Below are positions 27,177-36,482 of a stretch of DNA of 64,000 nt, piece after piece. This DNA is from Aquimarina algiphila. Lineage in GTDB: Bacteria > Bacteroidota > Bacteroidia > Flavobacteriales > Flavobacteriaceae. Both the position numbers and the translations under genes were made by a program. The stretch spans positions 85,486 through 149,485 of the forward strand of contig NZ_VLNR01000007.1 of assembly GCF_007489275.1 (NCBI RefSeq). Reading direction: 5' to 3'. The notes under the pieces are model-generated. The model saw only the letters and a list, made by a program, of their open reading frames with translations. It did no database searches and was not told where the DNA came from. The stretch's first letter is position 1, and every line of letters starts with the position of its first letter.

Positions 27177-30100
27177 TTAATAGTCGGTTTGTAATGGTAT
27201 TTTAAATGCAATCTCGGTTCCTGCTACAGAATTTCCGTTTTGCATAATTTCTCTTATATTTAAAGAATCTTTTCCAGAAATTGACTCTAATCGCTCTCTG
27301 GTTACTGTTAGGGCCATTGATTGGTGATCTGTTTTGGTTTTTGCTTTTTGCGATTGAAAAATACCTTGCCCGTTATCTAATACAGTACAATGTAAAAACT
27401 CTTCAGTAGTATGAAACTGTACTTTTAATTCTCCATCTCTGCTTCCTTTTAATATCCCATGTCTAACCGCATTTTCCACAAAAGGCTGAATTAACATAGG
27501 CGGAATTAGAATTTCTTCTGGGTCTAAATCAGAATCAACTACGATATCATATGTAAATGGTTTACTAGCCATTAGCTGTTCTATTTCGACATAATGTTTG
27601 AGCGTTTGTATTTCCTGATCTAAAGTAATATAATCTTTTCTCGAATTATATAAAGTTTCTCTTAATAAAGTAGCAAATGTGTTAATGGTATTATTCATAC
27701 GATTAGGATTACTGGTTCCCATTGCTTTTATACCATTAAGTGCATTAAAAATAAAATGTGGGTTCATTTGTAATCGTAATGCTTTTTGTTCTAAAGAAAG
27801 TAGGTGGTTCTTCATTTCTAAGCGATTACGCTCCTCTTTGTTTTTTTGTTTCACACGCCGAACGTATGATAATGCATAGCCTCCTATAAATAATATGATC
27901 ATCGCCAAAACAGCTAATTGAAACCAGCCTTTTTCATAAATGGGGCTATCAATAAAAAATTGAAAAGCAATAGGTTCACTTTCTTCCCATCGATAATTTC
28001 TGGATTGTGCTGTAAAAGCATGTGAACCATAGGCTAATCCAGCAAGATTTTGCCTATGATCAGATGACCATGGACTCCATTCAGAATTATTTAATCTCCA
28101 ACGATATTCGACGTCATTAGGATGATCCAGATCAATTGTTTTATAGCTAAAAGATAATTCTGTTTGATTTGGAGTGAGTTTTAGAATGTGGTTACTATTG
28201 GCCCAAACACTTAATCGTATAGAATCCACACTACGGTAAGCGACTTCTACTTCTTCAAAATATAAACTTGGCTTGATAGTGGCTTTAGTAGTTCCGGTAG
28301 GTTGGTATTTGGTTAACCCATAAATCGCTCCAAACCATAGGTTTCCTTGTTCATCTTTGGTAACAGCATTGAGACAGGTTTCTATACCTAAAAAACCATC
28401 ATTTCGACCAAAATGAAAGATGTCTACAATATCATTTGATTGATTTAGTTCTATTCTGTCCACTCCACGTTCGCTTCCAGCCCACAGATTATCTTTATCA
28501 TCAAATATAATTTGATAAATATTATCAGAATATGGCTTTTTTCTACCTTTTAATTTTTTAAATGCAATATCACCATCCAAATCAGACCACCAAATTCCTC
28601 TTCCGGCTGTTCCTATGTAAATCGTATTTTTATGAAAAAGAATTGAACTTATTGCGGTCGCTTGTTTTAAAACATTGCCTAAATGAGTAACCTTATTCTT
28701 CTTAATGTATCCTAAGTGTCCGTTTTGAGTTGCATACCAAATTTTACCGGTCGAATCTTGTTTCATATCTCTGATATGGAGATCATTTATGCCGTTCTTT
28801 CCTGAAAATTTTTTTAATGATAGGATACGTTTTTTCTCAGAATCATAGGTGAATCTAGATATTCCAGCAGAATACGATGCCACCCATATAGTATTATCAA
28901 TGACTTCGATTGCTCTTATCCAATTTGATGGTAATCCTTTATCAGTATCAATAATATGATTTTTGATGACAGTTTTTACAATTGTATCTGTAGTTATAAT
29001 TGGATCTTTATCTGCTTCTATATTTTGTATAGTATCTGTAAAAACACTATCAACCTGACTTATCTTTTTAAAAAGAATTCCTTTACCTTCTGTACCAGCC
29101 CAAATATTACCAGAAATATCACTGGTGATAGTTTTAATTTTTACTTCGGATAATTGTTCTTCCTGAGGAATATTATGAATTCCTAAGGAGTCGATTTGCA
29201 CTAATCCTACCTCTGAATTAGATGCCCAAATACCATTTTTTGCATTATGAACGGCATATACTCGATTTCCTTTTAAGCCGGTATTTTTATCATAATGAAC
29301 AAAGTTATTTTGAAAATATTTATAAAATCCACCACCAGATGTTGCTATCCAAATATTAGATTGACGATCTAAAATACTTTTTCTTGTATGGGATACAGCT
29401 AAACCATTTTTTCGGTTGATTTTCTTTTTTTCTCTGTATTTTTCAGAATCTATTATTGTAATTCCATCGTTGTCTGTAGAAAACCATAATTCACCATCAT
29501 TATGCACAGAAATATTAGTTACCCGAACGGGTTTTTGAATCCAATGATTTCCATAGGTCTTTGCATTGGTATTGAGGACTAAAATCCCTTGATTAAAAGC
29601 TGCAGCAAAAACTTTATTATTATGAAAAATAGCTGCAGTAAAATCATAAGCACTATGTCGTTCTATAATACCGGCATTTTGCTTGATATCATTTAATTTC
29701 CAGAGTCCCTTATTGGTTGCAATCCAAAATAGCCTGCCATCAAATACAATATCATTAATGATACTGGTATTGATTTTGGTATTGAGGTTTATTTTGATTA
29801 ACCCTAGACTTTTACGATACTCATAAATACCAATATTAGTGGCCAAGTAGATTTTATCTTCTATTAAGCATATTTTATTGATACGAGGCCCTTCAAGATT
29901 AGTAAATCTATTTTTTGTTTTAATGCTAAGCCCGTTTTTTGTACCAATAAATAGACTATCGTTTACAAAAGCCAAGGAGTGAATGTAGTTAGATTGTAAT
30001 CCGTCATTTTCATTCCAGATCTTAAATTCATCGCCATTAAATCTACAAAGACCACCTCCCTGAGTTCCTAGCCAAAGATATCCAATCTCATCTTGTATAA

Positions 30101-30236
30101 TATCGTAGACTTGTGATTGAGATAACCCATCTTCTAATGTATATGCTCTAAGTTGATTGTTTTGTGCAGATAACGAGCTGATAAAATTAAATATCAGAAA
30201 AGAGATAAGGTAGGTAAATAAACGGTTTGTGTTCAC
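27177..30236 (-). CDS. Propeller-ectodomain LytS-type sensor histidine kinase
   Basis: This membrane sensor of 1019 residues has a signal peptide (about 1-24), then repeated two-component-regulator propeller blades (for example GYLWLGTQGGGL, NIWIATSGGGF, NLWAGSERGV, NLWFGAIYGLTKY) over about 30-680. A Y_Y_Y domain (about 690-755), a transmembrane helix (about 762-786) and a LytS-family kinase domain follow: the His is in LQMNPHFIFNALNG near 822 and the ATP-binding N-box is PFVENAVRHGIL. The propeller senses an extracytoplasmic cue. In this phylum such sensors are often linked to polysaccharide use, but no such genes are adjacent. Its operon converges on the eCIS operon, and regulation of the latter is only a possibility. 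Confidence 0.92.
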   Translation of the reverse strand: MNTNRLFTYLISFLIFNFISSLSAQNNQLRAYTLEDGLSQSQVYDIIQDEIGYLWLGTQGGGLCRFNGDEFKIWNENDGLQSNYIHSLAFVNDSLFIGTKNGLSIKTKNRFTNLEGPRINKICLIEDKIYLATNIGIYEYRKSLGLIKINLNTKINTSIINDIVFDGRLFWIATNKGLWKLNDIKQNAGIIERHSAYDFTAAIFHNNKVFAAAFNQGILVLNTNAKTYGNHWIQKPVRVTNISVHNDGELWFSTDNDGITIIDSEKYREKKKINRKNGLAVSHTRKSILDRQSNIWIATSGGGFYKYFQNNFVHYDKNTGLKGNRVYAVHNAKNGIWASNSEVGLVQIDSLGIHNIPQEEQLSEVKIKTITSDISGNIWAGTEGKGILFKKISQVDSVFTDTIQNIEADKDPIITTDTIVKTVIKNHIIDTDKGLPSNWIRAIEVIDNTIWVASYSAGISRFTYDSEKKRILSLKKFSGKNGINDLHIRDMKQDSTGKIWYATQNGHLGYIKKNKVTHLGNVLKQATAISSILFHKNTIYIGTAGRGIWWSDLDGDIAFKKLKGRKKPYSDNIYQIIFDDKDNLWAGSERGVDRIELNQSNDIVDIFHFGRNDGFLGIETCLNAVTKDEQGNLWFGAIYGLTKYQPTGTTKATIKPSLYFEEVEVAYRSVDSIRLSVWANSNHILKLTPNQTELSFSYKTIDLDHPNDVEYRWRLNNSEWSPWSSDHRQNLAGLAYGSHAFTAQSRNYRWEESEPIAFQFFIDSPIYEKGWFQLAVLAMIILFIGGYALSYVRRVKQKNKEERNRLEMKNHLLSLEQKALRLQMNPHFIFNALNGIKAMGTSNPNRMNNTINTFATLLRETLYNSRKDYITLDQEIQTLKHYVEIEQLMASKPFTYDIVVDSDLDPEEILIPPMLIQPFVENAVRHGILKGSRDGELKVQFHTTEEFLHCTVLDNGQGIFQSQKAKTKTDHQSMALTVTRERLESISGKDSLNIREIMQNGNSVAGTEIAFKIPLQTDY

Positions 30237-30258
30237 AAAAGATTGATCTGGTTAATAG

Positions 30259-30266
30259 CAAATATA
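30259..30266 (-). promoter_or_regulatory. Candidate -7 promoter element for the sensor kinase operon
   Basis: On the - strand these bases read TATATTTG, an exact match to the Bacteroidota -7 consensus TAnnTTTG, 22 nt upstream of the kinase start. A convincing -33 TTTG at the right distance was not seen, so the call rests on the -7 box and its position. Confidence 0.45.
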
Positions 30267-30308
30267 ATCAAACTGTTTTTTTGGTCTGGGGTGTAATTAA
30301 TTTAAATG

Positions 30309-30344
30309 TAAAAAAACCGACACCACCTGTTAAGGTGGGTCGGT
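30309..30344 (-). terminator. Rho-independent terminator of the 190-aa secreted protein gene
   Basis: Two GC-rich arms (30316-30328 and 30332-30344) pair over about 12 bp with one bulged base around a tiny loop. On the - strand the hairpin is followed by a run of six to seven T residues. It lies just past the stop of the - strand gene at 30405 and upstream of the kinase operon, separating the two transcripts. Confidence 0.85.
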
Positions 30345-30404
30345 ATAATAAACAAAAGTTTCCCCCTTTTTGTTTATCAGATTGAGATTACCGTTAGGAT
30401 TTAA

Positions 30405-30977
30405 TTAATACCCAGTAATAGCAGTTGTCTTTGAATCTTGAACAACACCATTATTCCAGGCAAAGCTTTGTTTTAGGTTTACGTATTTAATATCTTTTAC
30501 TGTTTCTTTATAAAATGTTTGTGTTTCTAGGATATTACCTTTAATACCGTATTCTTGGTTAGGAAATATATATTGAAAATCTGTATCAGAATTTTCACAG
30601 TATACATTTCTAAGTTCAGGAAGCGCTACAATTGTATTATCTTCTTTAACCATATAATAATATGCTTCTACATGTGCACAACAGGCTAGGTATTCAATCT
30701 CCATCTTAATCACCTTAGAGATCCCTTCTAGTCCAGGGTTCTCTAAGGTGGTTATGAAGATATCCTCAAAAAGTTCTGTGTCCTCAATTGTAAGGGTAGA
30801 TATTTTTTGTGAATCATCTTCTGAACGAACCAGATTAATAACATATGAGGGGTGTTCTTGATCCTGGTTCATAATTTCAGTAGTTACCAAAAAATTCTGG
30901 GTTTCTGCAAAACCTTGCTGAGCGTTAACAAATTGAAAACTTTGGAATAGAATAATGATTATGGCAACATTTTTCAT
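30405..30977 (-). CDS. Small secreted protein of unknown function
   Basis: This 190-residue protein has a signal peptide (about 1-19, IIIILFQSFQFVNA before QQG). The mature part is beta-rich and contains EIEYLACCAHVEAYYYMV with two adjacent cysteines, and a further Cys in VYCENSD. No lipobox, T9SS tail or transmembrane segment is visible, so a periplasmic or secreted location is expected. I do not recognise the family. It is a single-gene transcript: a strong terminator follows it and a 452-nt gap lies upstream. Confidence 0.65.
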   Translation of the reverse strand: MKNVAIIIILFQSFQFVNAQQGFAETQNFLVTTEIMNQDQEHPSYVINLVRSEDDSQKISTLTIEDTELFEDIFITTLENPGLEGISKVIKMEIEYLACCAHVEAYYYMVKEDNTIVALPELRNVYCENSDTDFQYIFPNQEYGIKGNILETQTFYKETVKDIKYVNLKQSFAWNNGVVQDSKTTAITGY

Positions 30978-31429
30978 AACAGCTTATTTTGAGGTTGGCT
31001 ATTTGATGGTAAAAGTAGTTCCTTAAGTTGTTTTAAAAGATACGGTTTTAGTATTCGTAACGATCTAATTAGAATTCGTTTTGTGCAGAATAATTCTCAA
31101 GTTTTAAAAAATTAAAAAAACCAAACTTTGATAATATACTCATATGATGTATTTGAATTGTTTTATAATGATACTATACTTTAAAATCAGATTTTTAGCA
31201 TCTTTTTTGTTACATTATATGTACTTATAACTTGAGGTTGATTAGGCAATTTTTTGTATCTTCAATAATGCTTGGTGCTATCTTTTTAATTGAGTTTAAG
31301 ATGTTGTTTCGGTTAATTTGTGGTGATTTTTTATTAGGTAATAACAATAATTGTTTTGTTTTTTGGGAAATGAAAAAATAAATAAATAGAGATTTATTGA
31401 GTTAGAGTATTAAGAGAAAAACATAAAAA
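30978..31429. other. 452-nt intergenic region between divergent genes
   Basis: This AT-rich spacer separates the - strand secreted-protein gene and the + strand muramidase gene. No tRNA, small ORF with support or terminator was seen. It contains a short palindrome, AACAAT-a-ATTGTT, at 31343-31355, about 75 nt upstream of the muramidase start, that could be an operator; no exact TAnnTTTG promoter box was found for either gene. Confidence 0.5.
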
Positions 31430-32275
31430 ATGAAAACAATACAGTATCGCTCACGTGGGCAGGATGTTCATTATTTAGAAGAGGTTTTAACAAAACTAGG
31501 ATACAAAGTATTTGTATCCAACTTTTTTGGAAAAGATACCGATTTGGCAGTGAAGGACTTCCAGAGTAAGCATAATCTTGTTGTCGACGGTATTGTAGGA
31601 CTCAAAACATGGTCAAAACTTATAGAAGTAAAAAAAGATTTAACTGCGTTTAATGATAAATTTTTATCAGAACAGGATGCAAAAGATTTTGCAAAACAAT
31701 TTGGCTTAGAACTTGCAATGGTAAAAGCAGTTAATGAAATAGAAAGTAATGGAAAAGGGTTTTTGGTCTGCGGTAGACCAAGAATTTTATTCGAAGGTCA
31801 TATATTTTGGAGGCAGCTAGACAAGAGAGGAGTAAATCCATCTCAATATGTTTCAGAAAGAACCAAGGATGTATTGTATAAAAAATGGACTAAAATTCAT
31901 TATAGAGGAGGCCCTAGTGAATATGATCGCTTAGAAAAAGCAGCAGGAATATCTGATCTATCAGCTTTTCATGAAGCTGCGTATAGTGCTGCTTCATGGG
32001 GGGCATTTCAGATCATGGGATTTCATTATTCATCCTTAGGGTATTCGTCTATGGATCAATTTGTTTCAACTATGTATGAGCATGAAAGAGAACATCTTAA
32101 AGCATTTGGTAAATTTATAGAAATTACTCCTTTTAAGGGTAAAAAACTCATAGATTGGATTAAAGAAAAGAATTGGGCAAGGTTTGCAGAAGGGTATAAT
32201 GGCCCTGGTTATAAAAAGAATAAGTACGATGTAAAATTAAAGAATGCTTATCTAAAATATAGGAGTAATGAGTAG
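31430..32275 (+). CDS. N-acetylmuramidase with N-terminal peptidoglycan-binding domain (endolysin-like)
   Basis: This protein of 281 residues has an N-terminal PG_binding_1 domain (about 1-65; SRGQDVHYLEEVLTKLGY and VDGIVGLKTWSKL). A C-terminal N-acetylmuramidase domain (about 85-275) has VNEIESNGKGFLVCGRPRIL (about 101-120), where the Glu residues of EIESNGKGF are the catalytic candidates, and SAASWGAFQIMGFHY (about 188-202). This is the architecture of phage endolysins. There is no signal peptide, so it is cytoplasmic unless released by a holin or lysis. No holin gene is adjacent. Its proximity to the eCIS raises a possible role in particle release. Confidence 0.88.
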   Translation: MKTIQYRSRGQDVHYLEEVLTKLGYKVFVSNFFGKDTDLAVKDFQSKHNLVVDGIVGLKTWSKLIEVKKDLTAFNDKFLSEQDAKDFAKQFGLELAMVKAVNEIESNGKGFLVCGRPRILFEGHIFWRQLDKRGVNPSQYVSERTKDVLYKKWTKIHYRGGPSEYDRLEKAAGISDLSAFHEAAYSAASWGAFQIMGFHYSSLGYSSMDQFVSTMYEHEREHLKAFGKFIEITPFKGKKLIDWIKEKNWARFAEGYNGPGYKKNKYDVKLKNAYLKYRSNE

Positions 32276-32310
32276 CACTTATAAAAATAAAAATAATATT
32301 AAGGTTTTTA

Positions 32311-32318
32311 TATTTTTG
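32311..32318 (+). promoter_or_regulatory. Candidate -7 promoter element very close to the methyltransferase start
   Basis: TATTTTTG matches TAnnTTTG and is followed only 5 nt later by the ATG at 32324. If used, transcription would begin at or next to the start codon, giving a leaderless or near-leaderless mRNA. Confidence 0.4.
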
Positions 32319-32323
32319 CTCTT

Positions 32324-32797
32324 ATGATCGATAATCTTGATAACGAATTTTTTGGGATTGGAATTCAAAACGGAAAAACACCAGAGAACCTTGGAGTACT
32401 TTGGCGTTCTGCACAAAATATGGGTGCAAGTTTTATTTTTACCATTGGTAACCGATATGCAAAACAAGCCAGCGATACCCACAATGCGGTAAAGTCAATG
32501 CCTTACTTTCACTATAATACCTTTGACGACTTCTATCATCATTTACCTAAAGGAGCTATGTTGATTGGAGTAGAACTTACTGATAAAGCAGAACCATTAG
32601 AGACATTTAAGCACCCAAAACGATGCGTATATTTATTAGGTGCAGAAGATCATGGATTATCAAAAAAAGCTATTGAAAAATCCAGATTTATTGTCAAATT
32701 TAGATCAGAGTTAAGCCTCAATGTTGCTGTAGCAGGAAGCATAGTTATGTATGATAGAGGAATTAATAAACCAAGATTTATTAGAGCCTCAGAATGA
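32324..32797 (+). CDS. TrmH/SpoU-family RNA 2'-O-methyltransferase
   Basis: This is a single-domain SPOUT methyltransferase of 157 residues that uses S-adenosylmethionine to methylate ribose in tRNA or rRNA. The knot motifs are present: NGKTPENLGVLWRSAQNMGA near the N-terminus (motif 1, with the catalytic Arg in LWRSA), VYLLGAEDHGLS (motif 2, about 105-116) and LSLNVAVAGSIVMYDRG (motif 3). It is close to the minimal TrmL/TrmH length. The substrate nucleotide cannot be told from sequence. It follows the muramidase gene after 48 nt with its own promoter-like box. Confidence 0.88.
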   Translation: MIDNLDNEFFGIGIQNGKTPENLGVLWRSAQNMGASFIFTIGNRYAKQASDTHNAVKSMPYFHYNTFDDFYHHLPKGAMLIGVELTDKAEPLETFKHPKRCVYLLGAEDHGLSKKAIEKSRFIVKFRSELSLNVAVAGSIVMYDRGINKPRFIRASE

Positions 32798-32860
32798 ATT
32801 TTGACAGAAGTATAATTCTTTATATACTAAATACAATTATTGTTACTACCTTTAATACTT

Positions 32861-34213
32861 ATGTTTAAAACACTAGAAGGTTTTGTTTCAGATTTTAGTT
32901 CCTGGGTTTGGGATTGGCCCTTATTAATTCTTCTTATAGGAGGCGGAGTTTTTTTTTTAATCTACTCTCGATTTACTCCTTTTTTCTATTTTAAACATGC
33001 AATTCAGGTACTAAGTGGTAAATATGATGATGAAAAAGCCCCAGGTCAATTAAATCATTTTCAGGCATTATCTTCTGCTATTGCTGCAACTGTGGGTATG
33101 GGGAATATTAGTGGAGTAGCTATAGCAATAGTTGCTGGTGGTCCGGGAGCTGTTTTTTGGATGTGGATTAGTGCTTTGATTGGCATGGCTACCAAATTTT
33201 ATACCTGTTCACTAGCCGTAATGTATAGATCAGAAGATGATGATGGTAATTTGCTTAGTGGTCCTATGTATGTAATTACTAAAGGACTGGGTCAACAATG
33301 GAAACCCCTTGCAATAGTATTCGCATTAGCAGGGTTAGTAGGAACATTGCCAGCATTTACAGCAAATCAACTAACACAAACATTGGTGGATGTGCTGGAT
33401 TGGAATGATAGTGATAAATGGTATATAGGGTTTTCGTTAGCAGGGGTTGCATCTATTGTTATTCTTGGTGGAATTAAGAGAATTGGTAATGTTGCTAGTA
33501 AGTTAGTTCCTTTTATGGTGGTATTATATTTTATAACCGTGATTGCGATTTTGATCATTCAGATGGAGAAAGTACCAACAATGTTTACCTTAATTTTTTC
33601 TGATGCCTTTTCAGGGAAAGCCGTTGCAGGAGGTGCTTTGGGGTATTTGATTAAAACAGGAGTTAAAAGAGCAGCATTTTCTAACGAAGCAGGAATAGGA
33701 ACTGCGCCAATGATGCACGGTACTGCAAAAACTAATGAACCTATTAGAGAAGGTTTGGTAGCAATGATTGGTCCGGCAATAGATACATTATTGGTGTGTA
33801 CACTAACCGCTCTGGCCATACTTTCTACCGGAGTATGGCAAAGTACAAACGATAATGGTATCTCATTAACATTAGAAGCTTTTAATACCGTATTACCTTA
33901 CGGTCTGGGTGATATTGTAGTAATTATTATGGTCTCAGTGTTTGCATTATCTACACTATTCTCTTATTCCTATTATGGAACAACATGCCTAGGGTTTTTA
34001 ACCAAACCCAAATATGGGAAATACTATAATTACATATACATTCTATCTATTATAATTGCGGCCGTAGTAAAAATAGAATTTGCAATTAATCTTATCGATA
34101 GTGCTTTTGCAATCATGGCTATCCCTACTGTTATTTCTGCACTTTTATTGGCTCCAAGAGTAAATAAAAGGGCTAAAATATATTTCCAAAAACTAGAAAA
34201 TAAATCAATATAA
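32861..34213 (+). CDS. Sodium:alanine (AGCS) symporter
   Basis: This is an inner-membrane sodium-coupled amino acid symporter of the AGCS family. The chain of about 450 residues has roughly ten hydrophobic segments. The family signature region AIAATVGMGNISGVAIAIVA (in the first third) is present, as are GIGTAPMMHGTAKTNEPIRE and FSNEAGIGTAP. I use the ATG at 32861 (MFKTLEGFV); the frame extends seven codons upstream only to a TTG with no support. It is likely specific for alanine or glycine by family. It converges on the OmpA-family gene 27 nt away. Confidence 0.92.
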   Translation: MFKTLEGFVSDFSSWVWDWPLLILLIGGGVFFLIYSRFTPFFYFKHAIQVLSGKYDDEKAPGQLNHFQALSSAIAATVGMGNISGVAIAIVAGGPGAVFWMWISALIGMATKFYTCSLAVMYRSEDDDGNLLSGPMYVITKGLGQQWKPLAIVFALAGLVGTLPAFTANQLTQTLVDVLDWNDSDKWYIGFSLAGVASIVILGGIKRIGNVASKLVPFMVVLYFITVIAILIIQMEKVPTMFTLIFSDAFSGKAVAGGALGYLIKTGVKRAAFSNEAGIGTAPMMHGTAKTNEPIREGLVAMIGPAIDTLLVCTLTALAILSTGVWQSTNDNGISLTLEAFNTVLPYGLGDIVVIIMVSVFALSTLFSYSYYGTTCLGFLTKPKYGKYYNYIYILSIIIAAVVKIEFAINLIDSAFAIMAIPTVISALLLAPRVNKRAKIYFQKLENKSI

Positions 34214-34240
34214 AATTTAACAAACGAAAATACTAAGATT

Positions 34241-36259
34241 CTATTTACGGACTATAAATTCGCTTCTCCTATTCTTTTGATGTTCTTCCTCAGTACAAGG
34301 TACATTATTAGTACAGTCATTTATTAATTTTCTTTCTCCATAGGCTTTTCCTCGAATACGTCGCCAGTAAATCCCACCATTTTCTATAATGTATTTCACA
34401 GTGGTTCTCATTCTTTTTACACTTAGTTTTTTATTGTACCAATAACTTGATCTACTATCCGTATGTGATCTAACCTCAATCTTTAGTTCTGGATACTTAT
34501 TCATTGCAGAAATAATTTTTTGTAATTCTACCTCGGCTTCTGGTTGAATTGAAGAATCATCAAGACTAAAATATATAGGTTGAAGTTGTAAAACCTTGGA
34601 TAAATCATCTCCAATATTGATTCCTACAGAAGTGAGTAATATTTCTGTAGCTTTTATAGGATCAAGTGGTATTGAAATATCATGGCTCAATTCGAAAACA
34701 TCAGTAGTTTTTAGCACTACGTCTTGCGATATAAACCCATCTAATGATGCAGATACAATATATTCTGTATTACAAGGCACGTTAACGGCGTATTCACCTT
34801 GATCGTCTGATGTAGTTTGAACAATTATATTCCCACTGATATCGGTTATGGTAATATTCACATTAGGTAAATTCTCATTCGTATAACTGTTGGTAATATT
34901 TCCTTTAATGTATTGTTTACATGAAGTAATTAATTCTTCTGTTTGTTTAAAACTATAAATGTCATCATTCCCTTTGCCCCCTTTTCGATTACTGGCAAAA
35001 TAACCAATTCGTATATCTTCATTAAGTACAAAACTGAAATCATCTTTTGGACTATTCACAGGTTTTCCCACATTATAAGCAGTATTGTAAATTGATTCCT
35101 CTGGTACAGATACAAAAATATCCAACCCTCCTAAACCGACATGTCCATCACTAGAGAAGTATAGTCTTCCACTATTACTTACATACGGGAAAGTTTCTCT
35201 ACCTTCGGTATTAATACCTTCTCCAAGATTCTCTGGAGTACCAAATCTTCCGTTATCGAGTACATCAACCACAAATAGATCAGATTTACCTAACGAACCG
35301 GGCATATCACTGGCAAAATACAGTTTACTTCCATCTGCATTAAGTGAAGGATGCGATACAGAATATTCATCACTACAAAAAGGTAATTCTTCTATATTTA
35401 CCCATTTCCCATCTTGTAAAGAAGCTTTGTATAGTTTTAATAAAACGACTCCTTTTTTATTAGTTCCTATTTTATTGTTGGTATAATTGTTACGCGTAAA
35501 ATAAACTGTTTTTCCATCTTTGCTAAAACTAGTTGAGGATTCATGAAATTTGGTATTAATCTTACCAGGAAGTTTTTTTATGCCTTCTAGACTAATTTGA
35601 TCTTCTTTTATTGTCGAGGAGAATAAATCCAAAAAAGGCATTTCGTTCCACCCGTGCAGCTTTGAACTATTTGTTTTTTTACTTCTGGATGAAGCAAAAA
35701 CTATTTGATTTTGATTATTAAAACTTGGGGCATATTCAGAATTTTCAGAATTTATACTCAGAGGGTAAATATTGTATTTTCCCGATTGCATTTCAATAAA
35801 ATTCAAATAATCTCTCTTGTTGATAAAGGAACGGGCACGTTTATCGTTTCCTGTTAGTGTATTGAATTCATCCATGACCTTGTCAGCTTCGCTATAAAGC
35901 TCGATACTTTTTAAACTTTGAGCATATCTAAATAGATATTCTGCATCTAGATCTTTGGGGTATTCTTTAAATAATTTTTTATACCATATAACAGAACCTT
36001 CAAGATCACCTGTAAAATAATATGAATCGGCTAATTTACTATAAAGATTTTGTGAAGAGTATCCACGCTCTGCTACATCCAGGTAAATCGCACGTGCATC
36101 GATATACTTAAAAGCTTTGAAATTTTGATTTGCTTTAGCAAGAAGTTTATTTTGGTCTTGAGCGTTAAGATTAAAGGATAATGAAAGTATAATAATACAT
36201 GATTGTATTATGACTCTTTTTTTTAAAATCTGTAAAGAAATTAATTGTTGTACTTCCAA
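34241..36259 (-). CDS. OmpA-family outer-membrane-associated protein with TPR and PD40 repeats (PorE-like)
   Basis: This 672-residue envelope protein has a signal peptide (about 12-33, ending NLNAQ). TPR-type helices follow (about 35-140; YSKLADSYYFTGDLEGSVIW), then PD40/WD40-like beta-propeller blades (about 165-430; SLNADGSKLYFASDMPG, VSNSGRLYFSSDGHVGLGGL). A carboxypeptidase-regulatory-like beta sandwich spans about 445-520. A C-terminal OmpA domain (about 560-672) has LKIEVRSHTDSRSSYWYNKK (peptidoglycan binding). The same architecture occurs in the T9SS component PorE and in many gliding-related paralogues. No PorP/SprF partner is adjacent, so exact identity is uncertain. Confidence 0.85.
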   Translation of the reverse strand: MEVQQLISLQILKKRVIIQSCIIILSLSFNLNAQDQNKLLAKANQNFKAFKYIDARAIYLDVAERGYSSQNLYSKLADSYYFTGDLEGSVIWYKKLFKEYPKDLDAEYLFRYAQSLKSIELYSEADKVMDEFNTLTGNDKRARSFINKRDYLNFIEMQSGKYNIYPLSINSENSEYAPSFNNQNQIVFASSRSKKTNSSKLHGWNEMPFLDLFSSTIKEDQISLEGIKKLPGKINTKFHESSTSFSKDGKTVYFTRNNYTNNKIGTNKKGVVLLKLYKASLQDGKWVNIEELPFCSDEYSVSHPSLNADGSKLYFASDMPGSLGKSDLFVVDVLDNGRFGTPENLGEGINTEGRETFPYVSNSGRLYFSSDGHVGLGGLDIFVSVPEESIYNTAYNVGKPVNSPKDDFSFVLNEDIRIGYFASNRKGGKGNDDIYSFKQTEELITSCKQYIKGNITNSYTNENLPNVNITITDISGNIIVQTTSDDQGEYAVNVPCNTEYIVSASLDGFISQDVVLKTTDVFELSHDISIPLDPIKATEILLTSVGINIGDDLSKVLQLQPIYFSLDDSSIQPEAEVELQKIISAMNKYPELKIEVRSHTDSRSSYWYNKKLSVKRMRTTVKYIIENGGIYWRRIRGKAYGERKLINDCTNNVPCTEEEHQKNRRSEFIVRK

Positions 36260-36288
36260 ATTGTCCCGATTTTTAATAATAAAAAAAT

Positions 36289-36311
36289 GTTTTCACGGGG
36301 TTTTTGAAAAC
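36289..36311. other. Short inverted repeat between divergent genes
   Basis: GTTTTCA (36289-36295) and TGAAAAC (36305-36311) can pair around a 9-nt loop, just upstream of the OmpA-family gene on the - strand and about 170 nt before era. It is too weak for a terminator; a regulatory role is possible but unsupported. Confidence 0.3.
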
Positions 36312-36457
36312 GTAATAGAACTAAATTTAGGAAAAAAACAATTAAAAAGTTAATTCCTTGATGATACTTACTAACGATTTTTTGTAAATAGATGTTAACA
36401 AAATAGAGATGAACTCAATTATCTTTTGATCAATTACTTTCTTGTTGAATATTCATC

Positions 36458-36465
36458 TACCTTTG
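36458..36465 (+). promoter_or_regulatory. Candidate -7 promoter element for era
   Basis: TACCTTTG, followed by CA, is an exact TAnnTTTG match 17 nt upstream of the era start. A -33 TTG at the ideal spacing is not obvious. Confidence 0.5.
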
Positions 36466-36482
36466 CATTAAAATTGATTATT

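Noticed and set aside
27170..27211. Upstream TTG start for the LytTR regulator
   Set aside because: It would add 14 residues overlapping the kinase end, while the ATG at 27169 gives the normal receiver-domain N-terminus.
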